64,000 bases of DNA from Apus apus (taxonomy: Eukaryota; Chordata; Aves; Apodiformes; Apodidae), in the NCBI RefSeq assembly GCF_020740795.1, contig NC_067296.1, forward strand, positions 5,557,001-5,621,000, written 5' to 3'. Numbering within the stretch: the first letter of the stretch is position 1; every line of letters starts with the position of its first letter. The notes under the pieces were generated by a model that saw only the letters and a list, made by a program, of their open reading frames with translations, had not been told where the DNA came from and did not search any database. Shown here one piece after another: positions 1 through 12,800 of the stretch. The translations under genes were made by a program, and so were the position numbers.

Positions 1-3000
1 GGCTGCCGGCTCCCAGCTCTCCTCCCTGGAAGCGGCAGCAATGCTTATGCAAAGTAGGAAGGAAAAGCTTTACTGTGCTTTTCCATCATGTGCGAATGGC
101 TGGGGGTTACACGGAGCTGATGTGAGGCCTGAGCCAAGATCCAGCTCTGCAGCCCTGCTCCCAGCCTGCAGGCCAGAGGAGCTGGTTTAGAGTTTCAACC
201 ACAAGCCACGCAAAGGAAGAAACCAAACCAAGGGGCAGCGAGGCTGTGACCTGAATTCAACTCTGGGGGGCTGGTGTCTCCCTGCATCCCCGCTTCCCTT
301 GTGAGGGGTGATTCTTCTCCATCCCTGCTGAGCTGCTACGGGAGGGTCTGTGGGACTCGGTGATTTTGGTGCCTGTGTGAGACCCTTCCTGTCCTGGTCC
401 CACAGACGTGCTGGGCTGATGGTCCAGGAAATGCTCTTATTTCAAATACAGAGCTTGGACCTTCTGAAGCAGTTTCCTTCCCAGCTCCCACGCTGCAGAA
501 AGCTTTCAATCGATCTAATCTTCGAATAAACCTCCTGCAATTCCTGCAGGCTCTTTCTCCATTTCCTTTCCCATTGGAGTTGACAGCATCAGATCTGTAT
601 CTCCCCAGGGAGACACAGTCTCCCTTCCAGCTCTGCCACTTTGCTTGTGATTTGGATGTTGCTCCAGAGCTCCCCAGTGGTAAAGGGATGTTGGGAAGCA
701 GCACCGGTCCCTTCCTCTGCCCTTGTCTGTTACCTGGGGCTGCTCTAGCACTGGGGAGCAGAAGGAAATACCTGACATTCCTGCTCCATGCTCTCATTTC
801 TCAGGCAGGCCCCTTACAGCTGGGCTCCTGTTAGATTATGCAGGGAGATTTTCTCTTTCTAGCAATGCTGCAGTCTCTGCTGGCTCCCCTGGCTGAGCCA
901 GGCAGGCAGCTCTGCCTGGGGTGACTTTGCAGGCACAGCCCAGCCTTGGGAAAAGGAGGAGGGCAGAGGGGATGCAGGAAGGTCCTGCTGCTGTAATGGG
1001 GTCAGGCTACACCACTGATGAATGGAGAGCTGGAAGAGAGGAATGATGCCTGCAAGGGGCTTTTCCTTTCTGTTCTGGGTTGGAAAGGGGAAGGAAAAGG
1101 AAATAGAAAGGGAAAGGAAAGGGTGTCAGTTCTTTATTTCTTTATTTTTCCTTCTGCCACTGCTGGCCAGCAGCTGTGCACAGCTCCTCCAACATCTGGA
1201 GTCTCTTGGCCAGGGGCTGGGGCTGCTGGAGGACGTGTGCACTCGTGCACACTCTGCCTGCAGCGCGGCACGCCGGGTGACGGCAGGAATGTGACTCCAG
1301 CCGGAGCAGCCGCTGGCTCAGCAGGACTCCCAGCTCCTTCTCTCCCTCTCCTGCCCTCACCCAGCAGGATGGCAGATCCTGGGGTGGCCCTGATAAAGGG
1401 AAGGGGTGCCTAGGTCTGCTGGGGGAGTCGTGCAGCCCCCAGACCAAGTGCATGGCTGAGACAGGTGAGGCAGTGAGGCCAAGCCCAACTTTCCATCCCC
1501 GGCCCCATCGCTCCACTCATGGTTCCCAGATGTGAGAGGTGAGGAACATTCCTGCCGCTTGGGAAAAGCCCAAAGCCTGGGATAAGGCACAGCAGGGAGA
1601 GAGGCTGCTGCTGCTGGCATCGTCCCAGGCCTGTGGGGACAGCAGGGTCCCTCTGCCATCCCTGGCCACCCCGGCACCCTCCCACACCCGCCAGCCACCA
1701 CTCTCAGGGGTGTCCAGAGTTGGAAATAATCAGATTGTGTGCACCAAACACAGCATTTTCCCCTGGGAAAATGGGGGAAATCCTCTAGGTTCATCACAAA
1801 AGCTGGAAGGCATCCGGGTGCTGAAATTCGGGGTGTGCAGACCCACAGGACCTTTCTTACCATCCCAGCGATGGCATTAGCCATGGCCACCTCTGGGACA
1901 CGTGCTGGGGTGAGCTGTAGCGTGGCCTCCGGGTAAGCGGCCAAACAAAATCTCACCTGAATTTTGGAGGGATTTCACGTTGCTGTTTGCTGCCCCGTGG
2001 GGCCATGGGCTGCTCTGCCCCTATGAGGAGAACACGACCCATCCATCCATGGGCACTGGAGCCATGCAGGAGCAGCTGGGAACCCACTGGTCCCCTGCAG
2101 TGCTGGCACTGACCGAGCGAGCCCTGGCTGCGCTCGCCTTGGCTGGGGCCACAGCCTAATTTTGGAAGCTCTCAAGACTTCCAGGGTGGGACGTGCCTTT
2201 TCTTTCCCTTCACTCTCAGGCGGGGTCATTTTGATTTGTTACGTGTTTGTGCAAGGATATTTTTATCATTATTATTTATTTATGTCCTGCGTTTTATTTA
2301 TGGCATCAGAGAAGCGGAGCTGAAGTGTGGTGGAGGGGAAGCTTGTTGAGGAGGGGCAAAAAGCAGCCAGGTTGCAAACACGGTGGGGACGTGAGTGTCT
2401 CTCTGCCATGAAATGTCTGTTCTTTGCATCTCACCAGTGGCACTTGCCAGATTTGGGGATGTGGAGGGAAGGGGAGGATCAGGCAGGCTTCCACCTGGGC
2501 TGCAGCCTGGATCCCCACTGCCTGGCGGGGATGCTGCAGAAATTGGTTTTCCAAGCAACTGGGCTCCAAGGCTGAGCACCCAAAAAAGAACCAGTCTGCT
2601 TCTGGCTGGGGACATTGGGCTACTTATTCCCTCTGCCACCTGCTCTGCAGTTTCTCAACCCAGCCTTTTGCTTACTGGGTGGCTGCCTTTTCCCTGCTCC
2701 AGGTGTCCTGTGCAACATCTAGGTTCTGTTTCTGGGAAGACCCTAGTTCTTCAGGAATCCCTCCAAAATGTAAGTGCAGCTGCTCTGCCTGGGAGGTAGC
2801 AAAGGACCCAGACAGAGCTGGACTGTGACAGACCCAGTTTTTAGGAAAATTTGACCCTCTCTGCTCTGGTGTGGTTTTGACCTTGACCACTCTGGTGGCA
2901 GTGCTGAAGGGCAGAGAGAGCTGCCTGATTTGTTACCCACTGTAGACAGTGACACTAATTTGGATGTCCCAGGAGAGCCAAACCCCCATCTCAGTCCCAA

Positions 3001-5277
3001 GTACAACTCATCACATTGGTGATCAGTGGGATGTTCACGTGGGAGCAAATCCCCACTCAGCCTTGGTCACAGCTTCTGTGTCTCTGTTGGGGCCTACAGC
3101 CTTCCCCAGGGACTCCACCCCCCCAAGAACAAGTGGGGAATAATGGAGCAGGACCTTCCCAATGGGATCAGGGCTGGATCTGGGGTGTGCTGATGTAAGT
3201 CTTGGTGGCAGAGGGGCTGGGGATGTTAATGCAAACCCCAGCCCTCTCCTGGGCTCTCCCTAGAAAAGGGTTAATGCAGGCAGTGGCATCACCCTATTTG
3301 GTGAGTATCTCCTGACCCACCCCAGCAGAGGGGACACCAGGAGAGCACATCAGATTTTCCTCTTCCCTTGGCTTGCCCCGTGCTGTGGTGCTTGGAGGTG
3401 CTGGCCGTGCCTTGGTGCTGGGCTGTCCTGGAGCTGCCTGGGAGCAGAGGCAGGAAACATAAAAGCAGGCTGGGCTGTGCTTGGCAGTGCTGGAGCTGCA
3501 GCCTGCAGGGACTGCCACGTCTGTGAGCAGAAACAACAGGGCCTAAATATACTTCCTCCCCTTTGCCCCCATCTGCTCCTCCTCCATACACCCCTCAGGC
3601 TCACAGGAAAGAGGAGGGGGGTCTTGGGGAAAGGTCTGGATGAATCCCAGGGACATGAAGCCTCAAGCTCAGGCTGGATGGTTGGGGTCCCATAGTGAAA
3701 GGAGTAGGGAGTCCTGGGGGTGTCCCTATAAGGCTCCTCTCCTCCTGCCATGCTCAGGCTCTTTGGTCCCCCCAAAAGCTCCAGCTAGGCATCAGGTTCA
3801 CCTCTGCTCCCAGACACACATGGTAGAGACAGTCCCGCATGATGTCCCACAGCCACCAGGTTTTGTCTCTTCAGGGAAATTGCATCCTAGGGGGAAAATG
3901 CCACCAGAGTCCTCAGGAGGAGAGCGGCGAGGTCCCGCTCAGCCAAGGAGGTTGGTCTGGTGCGGAGGCCAGCAGGGACAGCCCCTCTGCAAGGAGGTGG
4001 AAAGCACAAGCAAAGCTCCCAAGCCCCATCCGCAGGACTTCACGCCATGTGAAAGTGTTTATTTCGTTGGATGGAGATGGAAAAACAAAGCCCCAGCAGC
4101 AGCAGTGGAACAAAATCCCCCTCAACAACCCCGGGCCGGCAGCTGCCAGCTCCCATTCCTGCTGTGCTCTTTTGCTGGGGACCCAGCACATGAGGTCTGT
4201 GGCTCCCAGCCCCTCCAAGGAAACAACAAAGACTAGGAAGGGCAGTAATGAGTCTGTGAACAATTAATGCACACGGGGCCAGGCTCTGCTCAGTTAACCT
4301 TGGCATTAGGCTGGGACTGGCGCTAGTTCTCCAGCTTGACGCCAGAGAGGCCATGAGCAGGCTTTGGTCCTCAGAAGGAAATGCCACAAAACAGCTGAAA
4401 TCTCTCTAAAATAGCGGGGAGGAGCGGGCACAGGGCAGAAGGGAAACAGCAGGTAAAGCTCACAAAACGGCATTACATGAATGTGTGTGTTGAAGTCTTG
4501 ACAGCTGATGCAAGAGCATCTCTGCATCTTCCTCTCCTGGACCTGGGCTGGCAGAGGATGGCTGGTGTAGGACAGCTGTGCCCTCAACGTGGGATGTTGG
4601 ACCAAAGGGCATTTGGCAGGCCTTTTCCATCAGAAGAGCTCAAAACTCTTGGCATGTGCTCAGAGGTGAAGCCTTGGAGAAGGGCAGCCAAAAGGGGTCA
4701 GCTGCACTGGCTGGGAATAGTTACATGACTTTCCCGAGCTCCCCAGGGGACTTAGAGAGAAGGCTGAGCCAGATGTCAGAGTCCTGACTCTGGGACTGAC
4801 TGGTCTTGGGACCTCCCAACACTTTGAAAGAGCAGATGTGGTGAGAACTGGACTTGGCGTAAGTGTCCAGGCTTTGGAGCAAAGAGAGGAAGGAGGTAAA
4901 GCAGAGATAAAGTCAACTGCTTTGAGGTGGTGAAAGGGTCCATCCAAGGTTCAGAGGTCGGGTGTGTTTCTGTTCTGCCTCTCGCACATGAAAGCAGTCA
5001 GACCAAGAGGCTCTGACACCAGAGGAAATGTGCAGCAGTGTTCCAGCCCTCCTTACGTGATGCCTTCACTCCACCCCAGTGGAAAACTCCTGGAGAGGCA
5101 GTGAGCAGTTTGAGAAGACATCAGACACCTCCATTGCCCATTGAATTCCTGGCTTTTCCTCTGATAGACACAAAGAATGGGTCCAGCGAATGCCAGTGAG
5201 GGGGAGCATGGGTAATGCAAGGACAGGGAACAAGGCTGAGAACAGCCCTCATTTCCCACTGGCTGCAAAACAGCAGC
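1..5277. other. Gene-free GC-rich spacer
   Basis: I see no exon series, RNA gene or recognisable protein here. Open frames on both strands are short, overlap each other, are rich in Pro, Ser, Gly, Leu and Trp, and match no family I know. A short G/A-rich stretch (about 1085-1125, GGAAA-like) is the only simple repeat. Unannotated noncoding transcripts cannot be excluded. Confidence 0.6.
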
Positions 5278-5338
5278 TATATATATATACACATACATAC
5301 ATATATATATATATATATATGTAAAATGTATATATAAT
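5278..5338. repeat. (AT)n/(AC)n microsatellite
   Basis: An alternating TA run is interrupted by a few ACAT units and followed by a TATATA tail. It is seen directly. It is a typical dinucleotide microsatellite, probably length-polymorphic. Confidence 0.9.
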
Positions 5339-6349
5339 GTGTCTGGAAACTCGCAGGGAGATCTGGCCAGAATGGCTCTGCATCACTCCACAAAGGAGCC
5401 CTACACTGTATCACCACATGGGATGAGATGGTGGCTCCCAGGCTGAACAACACCTTTTTATCTTGCTGAGCTCCCAGTTGGTCCCATCAAGGACCTGCCC
5501 GTGCTAAAACAGTTCTCCCCTGTTCAGCTCCTGTGCAGGCAGGTGAAGCTCAGACCTGCCCTCCCTGCCCACTGGGGAGCAGGGATGCTGCAGTGTCACC
5601 CTGATGGTGTGCCCAGCAGAACCACAGCTGGGAGAGGTGTGCTTTTGAGACTGGGCTGGCAGTCCCTTAAGTGGGGAGACTATAGAAAACGGGACAGAAG
5701 GTGGGAAGAGCTCAGAGGGTGATTAATGGAGCTGGTTAAATTAATATACAGCATCAGTTTTCCAGTGTCTGTTTGGAGCAAATCCATCAAGACCACCAGA
5801 TCTAGTGGGTGCAGTGTCTCAGCTGCATCCCACAAGGCTTGGCACTGGCATGAAAGAAGTTTGTCCTTCTCTCTGTTGCACCCACAGAGCAGAACATGGT
5901 TTGAGCCTCTAATTCATGAGTTAACACAGTCCCCCTCGCACGCCTGGAGTACGTGTTCTGCTCTCTTTGAGATGTTTGTGATGGATGGGAAAGGCTGGTA
6001 GCTTGATTTCCCTCTTGGTGCTTTGGCTGTGAATTCTCTCGGCCACAGGGCTGGGCAGGGAAAGGTGGAGTCCTGGAAATATCTCTGGGATGGACAGAAA
6101 GCTGAGAAAGTTTCCAAAATGGAAGCCACCTAACATAAATACCATGTGTGTGGTCTCCATAAATGAAAGCTACTAATTGGCCTTAAATTTGCCATTAAAG
6201 AGCAGATGGTAAGGCCTCATCAGTGAAGCTGGCACACGAGCCCCAGGTCCAAAGGATGCTGGTTCCTCAGTGCCCAAGGCTCGGGCAGCCAAGAGGAATC
6301 CTTCCTGACACCTTCTCTGCAGATTTCCCTCCTCAACACCCTCCAGGGA

Positions 6350-6366
6350 TACACACACACACACAG
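6350..6366. repeat. Short (CA)n run
   Basis: About seven CA units, seen directly. It is too short to matter except as a marker. Confidence 0.7.
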
Positions 6367-6429
6367 AGCCCCGTTCCAAAGCTGCCTAGCAAAAGAGAAA
6401 AATCTCCGAAAGTAGCAGGTGTCCTTAAA

Positions 6430-6860
6430 TCCTGTCAAAATACATCAGCGCCGTCCCCGGAGCCCGGCCTGACCCCGGCCTCCTGCCCGCTCCCCGCAGC
6501 ACCGCTCTAATGAGGGCTCGGGAACGAGCGGCGCCAGCGGAGAGGAATGTGCATGGAATTCGCACGGCTGCCGGTCGTGCTGCCTGCCCTGCCCTGCCCT
6601 GCCTGCCCTGCCCGCCCCCAGCCCTGCTGCTGGCACCGGGGTGGCAGGGGAGGGAGCAGGACAGGGGGGCACCCACCTCCCGAAGGAGCAGCGCAGGGAT
6701 GCTGCGGGCAGGGCTCACGGGGAGCGCCGGGTGTTGGGTGGGCACTTGGTACTGGGCAGCCCCGGGGACCCCGAGGGGTCTGGGGGGGCTGTGGAGGTGC
6801 TGGGGGCTGCGTGTCCCGCGGGGAGGGGCTACGGGAGGGTCAGACGGGTGTTTGTCTTGC
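6430..6860. other. CpG-rich patch, possible orphan promoter
   Basis: Over this stretch CpG dinucleotides become frequent (for example around 6449-6575 and 6675-6840), and there is a CCTGC/CCCTG tandem-like run at about 6585-6625. The flanks are CpG-poor. Such patches in birds often mark promoters, but no TATA box, convincing first exon or downstream coding exon was found. It could be the start of a noncoding transcript or simply locally GC-rich DNA. Confidence 0.4.
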
Positions 6861-9800
6861 TCGTTTTCTCACCCAGAACGAAAGGAGCGGGACGTGCCAG
6901 GGAAGATCCCCTCATTCAAACAGGGTCTGCTATAAATCTTGCAGGGCTGGGCTGCCAAAGAGATTGGAAAGGGGTTAAGCCTTCATTTCTCCAAGGCTGA
7001 TGGAGTTTGGTGCATGCAGCCTGGCGGTTCTCCAAGGGGCCTGATGTTTTATGTCTTTGGGATGTTTTTGTCTTCCTTCAGTTGTAGACAGTGCTGGTAT
7101 ATCAGCAAAATTCTGGATTATTGCCTCAATTTGTTTTAATTTTTTTTTTTGTTTAACAAACATCTGCTGCTTCTGCTTGGAGATTGTCATAGCACTGCAT
7201 CCTGCCAGCAAGGAGAAGCTCTGAGCAGGACGTGGGTGGCAAACATGATGCTCCGTGGCAGGCAGTGGAGCTCAGCCTGCCACTGTTCTGGGTGACATGC
7301 AGCAAAGTGGCTCCATCTCAGCTGCTCTGTCAGAAAAGACACCACTGGCTGCATTTAGGGAGCTGGGTGATGCTCCCTGCTGTGATGGAGAGCAAAGCTG
7401 CAGGTTAGAGAGCAAAAAAAAGCTCATGAAGTGTGTGCTGGCAGGGTCCCAGAGCACCCCATGGCTGGAACTGTGGTGGGACCTCAGCTGGAGCAGAGGG
7501 GCTGGGTGCAGCTGGGCTGGCAGGCAGCTGGATTGTCCCTCCTGGATGCTGATTGCTTGGAACCAGGCATGCATGGGGAGGAAGACCCACTGCATTAGTG
7601 TGCCTGCAGGATGTCAGCAAGGGCACTGCTTCCTCCTGATCCCAGGGACCTGGTGCCTTCCTGGGAGATGGCACGGCCTCATCTTCTGGGGCTCCCATCC
7701 CTGCCCTGCTTCCAGTGCCAGCTCCAGCCCACCCAGCTCACCCTCCTGGGTGCTCTGCTCCACAAAACCCTGCCCTTGCACTCCATTCCCCACCACCCCT
7801 GCGTCGCCTCCCTCTCCCAAGCCAGCTATCAGGGATGAAGTCACCAGGAGCCAAGAGACCTTGTCACTGGGGCCACACACGCTGCCCTGCCACCATCCCC
7901 TGCTCTGCACCAGCATCCCGAAACCAGCACATGAAGAAGAATGTGAGCAAACATGGACCCCACCTGGCCCCCTCCTGCCCCAAATTCCACTGAGCACAGA
8001 AGAGGGGCTGCTGGCAAGCAGGAGCAGTTTCAGTCAGCTCTGTATTTACTTATGAATTCCAGCCAAAGAGGTGACAAAGGTGCCTGAGACCTCCCAACCC
8101 CAGGCTTTTCTCTCCTTGCACCCCAGCATCTCCCACCACTACCCAGGGGGAGCAGCTCCTCTTGTCCCAGGGACAGTTCCCCTTTGCTCTTCTCCCCCTT
8201 CCTTCCCTCCTGGCAGCTGGTGCCTCTGCTCACTTGCCTGACTCTTCATTCCTTTCTTTCTGCATTTACAGGAAAAAAAGTATTTCTACGGATGAAAATG
8301 CAATCGAACCAAAAGAGAAATGGAAAGAAGCTCTTCAAAGCTTGCTAGACAGGCGATTTCTGTGCAAGATCAAGGGCCAAATTCTGCTTTCATCACACTG
8401 GAGAAAAATCTAGACTATCTCCCCTGGAACTGGTGGCACTGCTTTGTAAGGGGAACAGCATTTCATTCATTCCCGCCTCGTACAGCAGCAGAGGGGCCAT
8501 TAATCCTTACAGCTTCCAGCCACATCTGCCCTGCTCTGCAGCTCCAGCAAGTCCTGCATGGGAAGTCCCAGATCATTTTCTTGCATCCTTCCTTGACTTG
8601 TCAGCTCATGATGAACAGCATCTCGTCCCCACCCCAAAGGTAAAAGCACACTGAGTGATTACATCAGCTCCCAGCCCACTCCAGTAAGATGAAGTGTTGC
8701 TCGGATCCAATTGGAACAGCTCTGGGTTCCCCCATGGGGTCCCTCCCTTTGTGGAAAGCACTCAGGGGCCAAACCCTGGTGTCTGCTGCAAGGCATTCAA
8801 CCCTCAGGCCCTCCCTTCAATTCGGGGATGGTTGGTCCAGGTTCCTGCCAGGATCCTGAGGGAACTCTGGCCAATTCTGGTGGAGGCTCAGCATGGCTGC
8901 CGGGGAGGGAGAGAGGCTGGTCCAGCTCCCTGCCAACAGCAGAGCCATGAAACCACCTTCACAACACCAGTTCACAGCCCTGAGGAGACAGTGGGCAAAT
9001 GCTGGGGACTCTGTTTTTTTCCTGGGCTACTGACAGGAAGGGGGAGAGGGACTTTCAAATACCTGGCAGCTCCAAACATTTGGGCTGGCCTTCTGCCTGC
9101 TCCTCAGTATTGCACCCACATATGGCAGGGGCCCTGTAGCACCTTCAGGTGCACCTCAAAGTACATCAGCTGCCCTGATCAGCCTCACCTGGGTCCCCAC
9201 CCACACCCCTGCCCATGGACCCTGGGCTCTATTTAAGCTCAGCCCCAAGGCCTTCTCCTCTTGCCTGGTCTGTGTTGCAGGCGTGTCTCTTGCTCTGGAT
9301 GCACCTTGGTTGTGTGCTGAAGGTTGTCTGCAGTCCTCTTTCTGGCTGCTTTTGTTCCTGATTGGGCTCCCTGGATGTGACTCAGCACTCCCTGTGGCTC
9401 TTGATGGATCCTGCCACCAGCACCCAGTGCTACCTGCTGTGTTTGGTGCCTGCAGGGTTACACCCCATCAGTGCAGGTGCTCCTGTGCTGCCACCAACTT
9501 GGCTCCTGGCTCGTCCTCCACCTTGTTCCTGCTCTTGCTACTCCCTGACAATGCTGTGGCTTCTTGTGTGATCACTCATCTTGCTCCTTGACTTCACTCT
9601 TGGTAGGATGTGAGCTAATACATTTTTTTACTCTTTTTCATGAAAATTTTAATGTGAGTACAAATGGGTAGTAATATTTATGATAAATACGGTGATAGCC
9701 CTTAGCATTAAGGTTTCCTTCTACTTAAAGATGGGTTCAGGTGTAGGACCAAGTTGATTCAAAGCTCAAGCTGGCATCCAAGGTTTGGCATTCTCTGTCA

Positions 9801-12800
9801 ATGCACCAGGTCTTCCACTGCTTTCCAAAGGGAGGCTCCAAAATGAACAGGAGCAAGGGGCTGGCTGGGTTTGTGTGCTGGGGCAATACCACTGGCTTGA
9901 GGACTGGATGATATCTGTGCATTAAGGCAAGCACTGGCCTTGCTGGGCAGGTGCTGCCAGGCTACAGAAGGCTTGGTCTTGTGCTCTCAGGAGGTGTCTG
10001 TGTGGTGCCTTTCAGCCTGTGGCTAAAATGGCCCTGAACACCCGACCTTTAGCTGTGTTGACCCCTTTACCACAGCAGCATAAAGGCCAAACCTGAGCAA
10101 CCATGGCCATGGGGCAGCTCAGTGCTGGGGGGAACGAGCCCCATGCTAGCACAGAGGGTCACTGCAGGGATCCTCTGCAGAACCCTGCTCCAAGGCTCCC
10201 CATGGGAAGGAGCTAGCCTGGCACAACCCGTGCTCAGAGAACCCTACTGATAACACCTCAGACTTCTCCAACATGGGCACAGTTGCTTATTCAGACGGAT
10301 GATGGATGCTGCCAGGGAGTGAGGAATTGCCTCTAAAGGTCTCTGAGGAGCCTAGCAGGGAAGGCAGAGGACAAAGCCAGCTTCCCAGCAGTGCAGGTGG
10401 GAAGCTTCTGCCTGCCTTGCTGCCTGGCAGGACCTGCCTTCCCCGGGCATGGAGGGGAGCGTGCATCAAAGCACCCAAACCCTTGGGAGTGGGTGAGGGA
10501 TTAAAACAACAGCAGGAGGATCTGGGCAGGCTGAGATTAGTCCAGGCAAGGCAGTGGTTTTCTGGGACTGAAATGAGGTGTGGCAGGAGAGCAGCCTTTG
10601 GGGAGGGCTGGGCTGCAGATGGGGGGCAGGCGAGCGGCAACGCTTCCTTGCGCTGTGTCTCTGGGGCTGCCACGGGTGAACAAACAGCTCCAGCTTCCTG
10701 CCAGGTCTTAAAACCTTTGCAATAAGGAGCTTTTTATAATAAGCAAATGCAGGGAATTCCTGCTGTCTGCTGTCTTACTGAGGGAAATGCTTGGCATAGG
10801 AAGGAGCAGTCACTGGTGCCGGCCCAAGTGCTCCTGCAGCTGGATCCAGAGCAGCTCTGCTGGAAGGGTGGGTGTTACCACGGGGCCATGGAGCTCCCCA
10901 CCTGCCTGCCACACTCTGCTCCAACTGTCTACAAGGTTTTAGAGCTCAGGATTTCTCTGTTGTGCAAGCAGGAGGTCAGGGAGCAGCAGTACTTTACCCC
11001 AGGAGCCATCCAGCTGAATCTGCAGAGATGGGTTTCCATGCTGGAACAGAAAGGAGCTAAGTGGGCTTTGGAGCAGCACCTCACATCAGTTCTCCCATTT
11101 GGAGAAATCTGATGTTGTCCCACCACTGCAGATACGCTATAAAATTAGAGCAAGGGTGGAGAACAGCATCCCTGAGCCCCACAGTATTTTCCTTCCAGAG
11201 CACAAACTCAATTTGCCCTATTAGAGCTGATATCTTGTGAAAAATCAGTGTGAATAAGCCTGATGGAGCTGCTGAGAGCCCAGCACCACCCTGGGGAGCA
11301 GGAGACAGACCCCTCAGGGCTGCAGGAACCTCCATCCTAAGGTCAATCTGATGGGGCACAGTGATTCTTCTGCCCTTCAGAAACAGCCACCACTTAGGGC
11401 AACAGCCCAGGAAATGTCCCTTCTCACAGAAACCCCCAGCAGATTTGGATGGGGAGGGAGGTTCTTGGGTTCTTTTTGATATTTCTTGAGTCTGATCAAC
11501 TCACACATCAGCCAAGCAGCCTCGTGCAGCTGGAGTAACCCTGTTGATTTACACAAATTCCTCCAGACACTCACTGGGGTTTATGCTCTACTGGCATTTG
11601 CATTTCTACAGTCTGGACTCAGGCTGGGAACTTTTATTGGGTGGATTCTAGCAAAACAGAAGGCAAGGAATAAAAATAACACTTTTTTTTTTTATTTCTG
11701 GGCTGGGTTGATTGTTCTTACAAGGGCATAAATCCAGGCCAGCTTTATTGATTTTTTTTGAGGAGTAACTGGGTTTATGCTGGTGTAACTATGTCCCCAG
11801 AGCTGCATGAAATGTTCACAACAAGGCCTGAAATTACATGGAACTCACAGAGCTCCGCTGTTTGGGGGTTTCATTACAAATTTGAATCTCTGACCAAGCT
11901 TGTCGAAAGATTCCTTAAGGTTCATGAACCTTTCAGTCAAGCCAAGCCTGAACTGATTTATAGCTTCGCATGGAAATAATATGAAATCAGTTTTGTTTGG
12001 TCTTGAAGATGAAGCTCGATGATTGCAGCTGAGTTTGGCTTTTGAGAGGTCGATTCTCTTTGAAAGTGGAGCTCAAACCTGAGGCTGCAGTGGGAGCTGT
12101 AGGAGATGCTGCCTAGGTGAAAAACACAGGCCAGATTTGCATGGCTGATGAGGGCAGTGATTTTGGTTTTTTGCACAGCCCTCTGAGTAGGGCAGCAGCA
12201 AGGTCTGAGCTGCTGGGTGAGGAACCAGCTGGGATTCTTGAGGACATGAGGGCATGTGAGGATCATTCCATTTAGCTGGTGGCTAAAGGGAGCTGGGTGC
12301 TGGTTGTCCTAATCCCTGAGAATCCCTGTGGGAGAGGCAGGAGATGGCAGTGCTCCTCTGAGAGTGCACTTCTCACTTCAGAGCTGGGGTGGCTCCTGCT
12401 GGTGATACATCTCCTGCAGGCAGTGGTGGAGCAGTTGACAATGTGGTTTGGCAGCACGGGCCTCCTCCCTGGCCAGCACTGAATGCCAAGTGCTCAAGGC
12501 AGCCCCAGGAGCACAAGGAGCTCCCTGAGCTCTGCAGGGCCACCCTTGGAGCTAGCCCAGCCTGCCTGGCTTCTTTCTTTTTGTGGCCAGTTTGGGCTGA
12601 AAGAAGCCAGGAATGGTACCTTCCCTTATCCTCCATAGGTTTGATGTAGCCTTGGTAGCAGTTGGCTCCACAAAGTGCAGTGTGACCCATGGCAGGGGCC
12701 AAATCCTGCTGTGGCATGGCTCCACAGGAGCAAGGGCTTTGACTGGACTTGTTTGACCATCTGCCTGTGAAGACCTGTGGTTTCTTGGCAGCAAGTGAAA

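Noticed and set aside
7255-8055. 266-codon plus-strand open frame
   Set aside because: It opens on GTG, has low-complexity Pro/Ser/Cys/Trp-biased composition, no recognisable family and competing frames on the other strand. It is likely a chance frame in GC-rich DNA.
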